Source of the DNA: HRBIN01 sp038891515 | GTDB taxonomy: Archaea; Thermoproteota; Nitrososphaeria_A; Caldarchaeales; Caldarchaeaceae | Assembly: GCA_038891515.1 (NCBI GenBank) | Contig: JAWAEB010000046.1 | Coordinates: forward strand, 1 to 12,620 | Length of the DNA: 12,620 bases | Direction: 5' to 3' | Shown here: one piece after another, positions 7,425 to 12,454 of the stretch | How the letters are laid out: every line of letters starts with the position of its first letter | Position numbering within the stretch: the first letter of the stretch is position 1 | Made by a program: the position numbers and the translations under genes | Notes under the pieces: model-generated | What the model was told of the DNA's origin: nothing | Databases searched by the model: none | What the model saw: the letters and a program-made list of their open reading frames with translations, nothing else

Positions 7425-8728
7425 CCTCTATAGGGCTTAACCACCAGAGCCCCATCCACAACCTCCACAGATATTGTGGCCCCCTCCTGCAGACCTAGAG
7501 TCGCGGCGTATTCACTGGGTATGGTCACACGTCTGCCGGACAGAACCTTCTGAACACGCGCACCACCGCTCCCAATAGTTGATACGGCGGGTTTGTTCTC
7601 TGATGTTGTGGGCGGAGGTGGTGGGGGTGGTGGAGGACTTGCTAGGTGCGGCTCAAGCTGCCCCTTTCTTCTTCTGGCAATGTATGCTGTGGCTGCAACT
7701 GAGCCTAGGGCTATGAGGCCTGCGGCCTGAGCGTATGCGATGTTTCTGTTGAGGATGTTCTCTTGGCTGAGGGAGTTGTAGCTGAGTTGGAGAATATCAT
7801 ACGACCTTCGGGCGTCGTCCAGCTGTTGCTGTAGCTGTCCAATCTGTATGGTGGCTGACTCGTGTCTGTTCCTCAACTCGCCGTATATCGTCTGAAGCTG
7901 GCTATAGGATGCCTGTAGGGACTTGAAGTCGTCTGAGAGGCTGTTATAGTCTTCCAGAAGTTGCTGATACGTCTTGGAGAACGCTTCATTCTCCCGCCTG
8001 AGCTCCTCATACCTTGTCTGGAGGTTTTGAAGGTCCCCCAAGGTCTTGAGATATTTCTCATTGAGGGATTTGAACTCGTCGCTGAGGTTTTCATACTCCC
8101 CTCTCAACTTGTTGTAGGCCTCCTGCGAGATTCCAAGCAGAGCCTCCAGTTTAGCTACTTCACGGTTAAGAGCGTCAACCCTATCCCTCAGGAAGGTCAC
8201 CTCAGCCCTCAGCGAATCAATGGTGGAGCGGAGGTTGTTAATCGTATTCATCGCCTCGTTTAGATCTCTCAACACCTCATCATATGTGCTCTGCCTAGCC
8301 ACAGCCACCAGCCAATTGTGTGTTAGGGGCTCGGCGACAGCGCTGCGGGTATAGTTGGAGAAAAGTGATGCCACTATGACCGGGTCGCCCACAACCCTGC
8401 TGGGAACACAAACGATGTAGACCTTCTGGATTGTGTCGCCTGGAGAGAATGATGTTGTGGTTGAGATTATGGTGTCTGAGAGGAGTGTCTGGCTTCCCAC
8501 TTCAGAGACGTATGTGACTGTGAGCTTAAGCTTGTCTATGTCTATGGTTCCGAGTATTGTGGTCTGGAATCTGAGAGTGAAGCATGAGCCTATTTTGACC
8601 TCAGGCGGATAGTTGAGGGAGAATTTGACCCTGCCGTCGTCCACTATGGAGGAGAAACCGTCAGCCAGAATAGGAAGAGGGGTCAGGGCTAAAGCCAGTA
8701 AAACCAGTGGCAAAGCTACCCTTTTCAC
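7421..8728 (-). CDS. Membrane-anchored coiled-coil protein with cytoplasmic C-terminal AbrB DNA-binding domain
   Basis: The layout is unusual. There is a signal peptide (1-22: KR then a Leu/Ala core ending ILADG), then an external beta-rich region (~25-145, with two Cys at 49 and 107 that could pair). A long coiled coil follows (~150-325, heptad-like LRAEVTFLRDRVDALNREVAKLE and repeated NLSDEFKSL / SLSDDFKSL units). A membrane helix spans ~331-350 and ends in ARRRKG, whose positive charge places the tail inside the cell. Nine consecutive prolines (365-373) lead to an AbrB/SpoVT swapped-hairpin domain (~391-433: RVQKVLSGRRVTIPSEYAATL, LGLQEGATISVEVVDG, LVVKP). The AbrB pattern (VTIP…LGL-EG) is clear. 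The start is GTG at 8726-8728 with a TATA-like box 26 nt upstream. I know of no named function. A transmembrane signal-to-DNA link is an inference. Alternatively the tail could be a protein-interaction or antitoxin-like module. Confidence 0.85.
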   Translation of the reverse strand: MKRVALPLVLLALALTPLPILADGFSSIVDDGRVKFSLNYPPEVKIGSCFTLRFQTTILGTIDIDKLKLTVTYVSEVGSQTLLSDTIISTTTSFSPGDTIQKVYIVCVPSRVVGDPVIVASLFSNYTRSAVAEPLTHNWLVAVARQSTYDEVLRDLNEAMNTINNLRSTIDSLRAEVTFLRDRVDALNREVAKLEALLGISQEAYNKLRGEYENLSDEFKSLNEKYLKTLGDLQNLQTRYEELRRENEAFSKTYQQLLEDYNSLSDDFKSLQASYSQLQTIYGELRNRHESATIQIGQLQQQLDDARRSYDILQLSYNSLSQENILNRNIAYAQAAGLIALGSVAATAYIARRRKGQLEPHLASPPPPPPPPPTTSENKPAVSTIGSGGARVQKVLSGRRVTIPSEYAATLGLQEGATISVEVVDGALVVKPYRG

Positions 8729-8750
8729 GGAGGGATATATCTATGTAGCG

Positions 8751-8758
8751 GATTTAAG
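8751..8758 (-). promoter_or_regulatory. TATA-like box of the membrane AbrB gene
   Basis: Minus strand CTTAAATC is centred about 26 nt upstream of the GTG start at 8728, matching the leaderless spacing seen for aceA, tiaS and the gene at 11231. This supports GTG as the true start. Confidence 0.55.
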
Positions 8759-8780
8759 CTTATCATGTTCTAAATTATGG

Positions 8781-8802
8781 TGTGATGTCACGGGACATCA
8801 CA
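8781..8802. promoter_or_regulatory. Perfect 9-bp inverted repeat, putative operator
   Basis: TGTGATGTC (8781-8789) and GACATCACA (8794-8802) are exact reverse complements around a 4-bp centre. The dyad lies 23 bp upstream of the TATA-like box of the membrane AbrB gene and in the shared region with the divergent two-gene unit. It could bind a dimeric regulator, including the AbrB or winged-helix proteins encoded on either side. As an RNA it would form a hairpin only in transcripts from further upstream. Confidence 0.5.
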
Positions 8803-8968
8803 TACTGCGGGCCCTTGGGGTAGCCAAGCCCCTCCATGAGTAGGTGTGAGTTGCACCAAACCTACTACAATGGTAATACCTAGATAATGACCATGTATAC
8901 GTTTTGGCTGTGATGCCGCGTGATGCTAAAATCCCATGGTTTACGGAAGTGTATTCCACGTGTACCCT
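8803..8968. other. Rest of divergent intergenic region, with short hairpins
   Basis: It holds CTTGG…CCAAG around 8814-8828 and AGTAGGT (8839-8845) paired with ACCTACT (8860-8866), both perfect but short. An AT-rich GCTAAAATC at 8924-8932 is the best TATA-like candidate for the gene that follows. I see no further gene and no tRNA. Confidence 0.4.
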
Positions 8969-9364
8969 ATGATGAATAAATCCCGGCAAACCGAGAACTT
9001 GGGGGAGATAAGCCGTAGTTTTGCGGAAGACCAAGTGTACAAGTACCTGTTGAGAAATTCCAACCTCACTCGGAAGCAGGCTGAGACACTCATATACGAC
9101 CTTGTAACATCACAGGGTGTCAAGCTCTCAGCACGGGAGAAGGCCAGCCTGAGAGGTGTTAGCAAGGGCGCATTCGTGAGGACTAGACAGCAGGCCAACC
9201 GTAACATCCGTAAGGCGCTACACACCCTACTGCTCCTGTCATACCTGGGTATCATGAGGCTGCCCAGCTATGACTGGTTTTTCCAGTTGGGTGAAGCGGC
9301 TGAGGAGAAGGATGCTGAGAAGCTGAGAAGCATGCTTGAGGATCTGTCGGGAGTAATGAGGTGA
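8969..9364 (+). CDS. Small helical protein resembling conserved archaeal hypothetical/HTH-like proteins
   Basis: I do not recognise a named family. About 130 residues, soluble and mostly helical. Residues from SRSFAEDQVYKYLLRNSNLTRKQAETLIYDLV to KLSAREKASLRGVSKGAFVRTRQQANRNIRKAL and LLLLSYLGIM look like a conserved core: a helix pair, then a basic segment with SKGAFVRTRQQA that could be a DNA-recognition helix. The tail GEAAEEKDAEKLRSMLEDLSG is acidic. The frame also opens with ATG at 8936 (11 more residues). I prefer the double ATG at 8969/8972 because the only TATA-like box sits directly before 8936. The stop overlaps the next gene's GTG by 3-4 nt, so the two are an operon and likely work together. 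Confidence 0.75.
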   Translation: MMNKSRQTENLGEISRSFAEDQVYKYLLRNSNLTRKQAETLIYDLVTSQGVKLSAREKASLRGVSKGAFVRTRQQANRNIRKALHTLLLLSYLGIMRLPSYDWFFQLGEAAEEKDAEKLRSMLEDLSGVMR

Positions 9365-9783
9365 GGATTATGGAATATGTAACCATTTTCTTCGCAGGAT
9401 TGATGGCTGTCCAGACCATAATCTTCCTCATCATATTCAGGCGGGCTGTGATGCAGCTGGATATCACAAGGTTGGAGGCTCTAGCTGCGAGGCTGAAGGA
9501 GGTCGAGTCCCGGCTAACCATGGGCGTTGAGAAGTCTGTAGAGGCGAGGTCTCCCAGAGTGGCTGAGACAACCCTGACCACCTCGGCCTTATCCGCCCTC
9601 AGGCTAATATATGAAAAGGGGAGCGTGACCTCAAGTGATGTCACGTCATCACTCCAGCTGAGTAGGGAGCATGTGGCACGGCTTCTTAAGAACCTCTACG
9701 AGATGGGCCTAGTAGCTAGGGATGGGAAACCCTTCAGATACATCCTCACCGAAAAAGCGAAAAGTCTCATAGCCAGTTCCTAA
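9361..9783 (+). CDS. Membrane-anchored winged-helix protein
   Basis: Residues ~5-26 (YVTIFFAGLMAVQTIIFLIIF) form one N-terminal membrane helix followed by RR, so the rest lies inside the cell. Residues ~33-60 (ITRLEALAARLKEVESRL) are a likely coiled coil for dimerisation. Residues ~72-137 are a winged helix of MarR/ArsR-like type: SALSALRLIYEKGSVTSSDV, SLQLSREHVARLLKNLYEMGLV, then wing FRYILTEKA. This is a compact tethered transcription regulator layout. The target is unknown. The start is GTG 9361 overlapping the upstream stop, or ATG 9370 preceded by GTGAGG. Together with the divergent AbrB protein it makes two membrane-tethered DNA-binding proteins side by side. Confidence 0.8.
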   Translation: MRIMEYVTIFFAGLMAVQTIIFLIIFRRAVMQLDITRLEALAARLKEVESRLTMGVEKSVEARSPRVAETTLTTSALSALRLIYEKGSVTSSDVTSSLQLSREHVARLLKNLYEMGLVARDGKPFRYILTEKAKSLIASS

Positions 9784-9842
9784 CCTACACCACCACATAA
9801 TCCCTCGTGTCATAAATCCTTGGGAGCGGTGTCCTAGGCTAG

Positions 9843-9873
9843 GCCTCGAGAGTCGGGTTGCTCTGGCGGAGGC
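9843..9873 (+). terminator. Possible stem-loop terminator after the winged-helix gene
   Basis: GCCTC/GAGGC (9843-9847, 9869-9873) encloses AGAG/CTCT (9849-9852, 9861-9864) and is followed by T-rich TCTGTTCTTCGTT. It lies 60 nt after the stop of the two-gene unit. It also overlaps the eroded ORF described next, so it may be incidental. Confidence 0.3.
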
Positions 9874-10117
9874 TCTGTTCTTCGTTGATTTCACCAGATG
9901 ATTCCGGAAAATCAAAAACCTTCTTGGGCTTTATGAGAAAAACAATGGAAGATATAGCCGTAGACTTGGGATGGCTACGACGAGTCGTACAATAACATTT
10001 TACAAAAAGACGAAGATAACCGCAAGAGACACAGTAAAGGTGCTACGGATGGTAAAAGACGTGCTGGCTGGGTCTGACGGAGGGGAAAAGAACCGTATGA
10101 AGGCCGGGTGCTTATAG
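9845..10117 (+). pseudogene. Eroded ORF with internal TGA, HTH-like, family unknown
   Basis: One frame reads LESRVALAEALFFVDFTR, then TGA (9899-9901), and continues without a break for 71 codons as FRKIKNLLGLYEKNNGRYSR… to KAGCL and TAG (10115-10117). The composition is protein-like (Lys/Arg/Leu rich, amphipathic). YSRRLGMATTSRTITFYKK followed by ARDTVKVLRMVKDVLAG resembles a helix-turn-helix region of a recombinase or regulator. There is no good start codon before the TGA. An ATG at 9971 would give 48 residues. I infer the remains of a lost gene, but a short real protein from 9971 cannot be excluded. Confidence 0.35.
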
Positions 10118-10203
10118 ATAGAACACTCACACGGAGTGCTTCCACATACAACGCCCGACTTATACGGTTCTCTTAGACGTTGTCAGGTTGGATCCCCAGC
10201 CAG
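10064..10203 (-). ncRNA. Candidate structured RNA: nested inverted repeats
   Basis: Five nested helices can be drawn: CTGGCTGGG/CCCAGCCAG (10064-10072, 10195-10203), CTGAC/GTCAG (10074-10078, 10182-10186), AGAACCGTAT/ATACGGTTCT (10089-10098, 10162-10171), CGGGTG/CGCCCG with one G-U (10105-10110, 10152-10157) and CACTC/GAGTG (10124-10128, 10134-10138). On the minus strand GATATAAAAGG (10205-10215) is a strong TATA-like box. A start ~25 nt downstream would fall at the CTGAC arm, and a T-rich run follows the ATACGGTTCT arm. That favours a ~110-nt minus-strand RNA. A cruciform or a mobile-element remnant is also possible. No known RNA family was recognised. Confidence 0.35.
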
Positions 10204-10204
10204 A

Positions 10205-10215
10205 CCTTTTATATC
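10205..10215 (-). promoter_or_regulatory. TATA-like box upstream of the candidate structured RNA
   Basis: Minus strand GATATAAAAGG is the closest match to a consensus archaeal TATA box in the window and does not serve any recognised protein gene in that direction. Confidence 0.4.
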
Positions 10216-10266
10216 ATGAAGCCGTAACTCGGAGTAATAATGCCCACTAGGCATATAGCAACTGTT

Positions 10267-10620
10267 CTAGACTTCTTCGTACCTGTCTATAAACCGCCTG
10301 TACCAGCCAACATACTCCTCCGGTGTCACGATATGGATTTGGAAGGGTGTTACCTCGCCTAGCTCCCTAGCTATACCCGCCCTCAGGCTGATCCTCCTGT
10401 CCAAGTACGCGGCTTCGCCTGTTATTATCAGCACGTCTATGTCGCTGTCAGGCCGCATAGAGCTCTTGACGAAGCTTCCGAACAATAACACCCTAGCAGA
10501 GGGGTCTTGATGCCTAACCAAATCTCTTATCGCCCTAACATATTTCCATACATCTTCATGGTACCGCCGCTTCTCAGCTCTTATCTCCCGCAACAAGTCT
10601 GTCAAATCTTTTCCAACCAT
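10267..10620 (-). CDS. MNT-type nucleotidyltransferase, antitoxin of a HEPN-MNT pair
   Basis: This 117-residue protein has the minimal nucleotidyltransferase fold: LLFGSF (45-50; Gly48-Ser49) then RPDSDIDVLI with the metal-binding Asp60 and Asp62, and a C-terminal beta segment IHIVTPEEY that can supply the third carboxylate. In the studied HEPN-MNT (HepT-MntA) systems this protein AMPylates or binds the HEPN RNase and silences it. It starts at ATG 10618-10620, overlapping the repaired HEPN reading frame upstream by 19 nt, as expected for a coupled pair. The key catalytic residues are intact. Confidence 0.85.
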   Translation of the reverse strand: MVGKDLTDLLREIRAEKRRYHEDVWKYVRAIRDLVRHQDPSARVLLFGSFVKSSMRPDSDIDVLIITGEAAYLDRRISLRAGIARELGEVTPFQIHIVTPEEYVGWYRRFIDRYEEV

Positions 10621-10990
10621 TCGAAAATCTCCCTGAGTTTTGTGGAAAACTCCAGCGCCCTCTCAGCTATCCCCCTTCCATAGCTCCTGGGCATATATCT
10701 AGACGATATGTAGGATTCCTCTAGGAGGGCTAGCACTCCATATTCCTCCTGTAGAACTCGGAAACCCCCTCGATTTCATATGTTTTGGATAACTGTCTAA
10801 ACAGTTCTATGGGCGAGTAGGTTTTAGGAAAATCACCCAACCGCCGATATAGAAGGTGCTTGAGGTAGAGTTGCATAAATTGCTCCACATGGAAGAGTAC
10901 GAGGTCGTACTCCCCCCTCTCAAAGTCCATCTGGGCGTCGGCCAAGAAGGCTAGAGCCCTCCTCCTAAGAAACTCTCCCTCCACACCCAA
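10602..10990 (-). pseudogene. HEPN-domain protein (toxin partner of MNT), frameshifted
   Basis: The first frame from TTG 10990 (GTG 10984 possible) gives FLRRRALAFLADAQMDFERGEYDLVLFHVEQFMQLYLKHLLYRR, a typical HEPN helix pair, and ends early at 10730 after …SEFYRRNMEC. Another frame then continues the family pattern: EEYGVLALLEESYISSRYMPRSY…ERALEFSTKLREIFEWLEKI, stop at 10602-10604. Joining the two gives about 129 residues, normal for the family. The break lies at about 10743-10755, in a purine run AGGAGGAA, consistent with loss of one base (or gain of two). A sequencing or assembly slip or a programmed shift is possible. If real, the toxin is inactive while the antitoxin persists. Confidence 0.8.
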
Positions 10991-11200
10991 TCCTCATCCC
11001 AGAATGTTCGGCTATAGCTGTTCTTAAGGATGGGTTCTTTGGGCTTACAGGTCCACATAGCCGTTTCCATAGGCTTTGATGACCTTTATCAGGTGGGTTG
11101 ATAATCTGACATATGACGCCGCATATGTGAGGGGCATTGGCCACCCCCCCTGGACTGTACGGCGAACGGGGCCATGTTAGGGGCAATCACTATCATGAAT
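10991..11200. promoter_or_regulatory. Divergent intergenic region with two short perfect dyads
   Basis: No gene is supported here. Two dyads stand out: TTATCA/TGATAA (11086-11091, 11099-11104) and ACATATG/CATATGT (11109-11115, 11122-11128). They lie between the HEPN-MNT operon and the surface protein gene and could be regulator sites. CTTAAGAAC near 11025-11035 on the minus strand may be the TATA-like box of the HEPN gene. Confidence 0.3.
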
Positions 11201-11209
11201 CTTTAATAC
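11201..11209 (+). promoter_or_regulatory. TATA-like box of the Thr-rich surface protein gene
   Basis: CTTTAATAC is centred 26 nt before the ATG at 11231, giving a leaderless transcript. The same nine bases occur at 3859-3867 before the PhoU-like gene. Confidence 0.6.
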
Positions 11210-11230
11210 TACTGTATGTAAGAATTTATC

Positions 11231-12178
11231 ATGAACCATCTCCGGAAAATAATGCCGCTTAGCACTATTCTCCTTATCGTTCTAGGGTTTGCGGGGCTGG
11301 TTTACAGCCAGTCAGTCATAACAACCACTACCACAAGACTCGTAACCGTTCAGCCCACAACATACATCACCGAGACAACAATCAGCGGTACAACAATAGT
11401 GGCCACTCTCCAGATACCCAGCTACACGCTCCTCATGGAGGTGAGGTCGCCTGACCAAACCTGCACCGTAACGTTCACTGCCCAAACGCCTCCAGCGGCC
11501 ATAACCATACCGGGCACAACCATAGCAGTTCCAGGAACAACCATCAGTACCGTGTTCACAGTGCAGAGCATCGAAACGACAATGACCGAGGTGGAGGGTG
11601 GGACAACGGTAACAACCACGGGTTTCGAGATGCTACCCATCGTGACCGAGGGACTCACACTAACCATGCCAGTCTACGGTGTGGGAAGTGAATTTTGTGA
11701 CCAGATAACGGTCACCAATATAGTCACATACATGGTTGACTCGGTACCTGCAACAATCATAATAGCTTTTGAGGGTATCTCCACAACCTTTGGAGGGACC
11801 ACCATCTCGATGGAGTTTCCTGAACTTGACCTGACTACAACGATGCTCAGAACCAATACTGGTGTTACGGAGCGCTTCACTACGAGATTTCCAGGAACCT
11901 TCTACACTACAACCCAGACTATCCAGCCCACAACCATTAGAGAGACCGTCGTCAGATCTGGCACCACGAGCACCGAGCTTATAACCATCATCATGACGCT
12001 GCCGCAGACCATAACCACCACGCCGACGACACCCGGTCTGACAACCACCAAATTACCGACCATCAAACAGACACCGGCTGGACAGTCACCCGCCATGTGG
12101 CTGGGCATCACGATACTCGCTGTGCTCCTGGTGGTGGCGGTGGCTTTGGCCGCTGTAGTAATACGCATAAGACATTGA
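11231..12178 (+). CDS. Thr-rich secreted, C-terminally membrane-anchored surface protein
   Basis: It has 315 residues. Residues 1-26 are a signal peptide (HLRK, then LSTILLIVLGFAGLVYS, cleavage likely before QSV). Residues ~27-285 are outside the cell and very rich in Thr with Val/Ile (TTTTTRLVTVQPTTYITETT and similar), a pattern suited to beta strands and heavy O-glycosylation. Two Cys (in DQTCTV and EFCDQI) could form a disulfide. A Thr/Pro stalk precedes the membrane helix WLGITILAVLLVVAVALAAVVI (~290-311), which is followed by RIRH inside. This is a type I membrane protein such as an S-layer-associated, adhesin-like or substrate-binding surface protein. No specific family recognised. Neighbours give no clue. 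Confidence 0.8.
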   Translation: MNHLRKIMPLSTILLIVLGFAGLVYSQSVITTTTTRLVTVQPTTYITETTISGTTIVATLQIPSYTLLMEVRSPDQTCTVTFTAQTPPAAITIPGTTIAVPGTTISTVFTVQSIETTMTEVEGGTTVTTTGFEMLPIVTEGLTLTMPVYGVGSEFCDQITVTNIVTYMVDSVPATIIIAFEGISTTFGGTTISMEFPELDLTTTMLRTNTGVTERFTTRFPGTFYTTTQTIQPTTIRETVVRSGTTSTELITIIMTLPQTITTTPTTPGLTTTKLPTIKQTPAGQSPAMWLGITILAVLLVVAVALAAVVIRIRH

Positions 12179-12217
12179 GGCTTATTCAAACCATATGAAG
12201 ATAGGGAGGTGTAGGGT

Positions 12218-12274
12218 ATGTCTGGGACTAAAGCAGAGGCTATAACAGTCATGAGAAACCTCCGCCAAAAATAG
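12218..12274 (+). CDS. Possible 18-residue ORF with strong ribosome binding site
   Basis: ATG at 12218 is preceded by GGGAGGTG (12204-12211) at normal Shine-Dalgarno spacing, which is rare in this window. It encodes MSGTKAEAITVMRNLRQK and stops at TAG. It may be a leader peptide, the start of a lost gene cut by later rearrangement, or chance. Confidence 0.2.
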   Translation: MSGTKAEAITVMRNLRQK

Positions 12275-12287
12275 ATAGATGTATAGT

Positions 12288-12422
12288 CTTCATCCGCTCA
12301 CCGATAAAACCCTCCCATGACAAGAGGGGGGAAAGACCTAGCGTATCTAACGCTAGGTCAGAACGGATGAAGCGCCGACCATGCTGTGCTATCAGCATTG
12401 CTGAAACTCAGGGGTAAGCAAT
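12288..12422. ncRNA. Candidate structured RNA: closed multi-branch element plus two hairpins
   Basis: CTTCATCCG/CGGATGAAG (12288-12296, 12364-12372), a perfect 9-bp stem, encloses two hairpins: CCCTC/GAGGG (12310-12314, 12324-12328) and the perfect 10-bp GACCTAGCGT/ACGCTAGGTC with a 5-nt loop (12335-12344, 12350-12359). Two hairpins follow: ATGCTG/CAGCAT (12381-12386, 12393-12398) and TTGCT/AGCAA (12398-12402, 12417-12421). Perfect stems packed into 135 nt with no ORF suggest a folded RNA. Strand and family are unknown. It ends 33 bp before an IS end. Confidence 0.4.
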
Positions 12423-12454
12423 ATATGTCTCACGGGGGTTGGGTGGTATGGAGC

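Noticed and set aside
8805..8870. tRNA-like stretch (GGGGTAGCCAAGCCCC, then a stem at 8839-8866)
   Set aside because: The D-arm-like words are there, but there is no T-arm GTTCRA loop, no 7-bp acceptor stem and no sensible anticodon arm.
10086..10172. AGAACCGTAT…ATACGGTTCT as group II intron domain V
   Set aside because: The arms resemble domain V stems, but the loop is ~63 nt instead of a short GNRA-capped helix, there is no catalytic triad context and no reverse transcriptase is present.
10965..11186. Minus-strand 73-codon frame upstream of HEPN
   Set aside because: Pro/Gly/Cys-rich with no recognisable pattern. It overlaps the HEPN start in another frame and the dyads.
11422..12252. Long minus-strand frames opposite the Thr-rich gene
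   Set aside because: They are shadows created by repeated ACN codons (Val/Ser/Met-rich reverse reading), with no start signals or protein-like features.
12364..12404. C/D box sRNA (GGATGA as box C, CTGA at 12401 as box D)
   Set aside because: Box C has a mismatch, the spacing is too short, there are no internal C'/D' boxes, and the region is better explained by hairpins.
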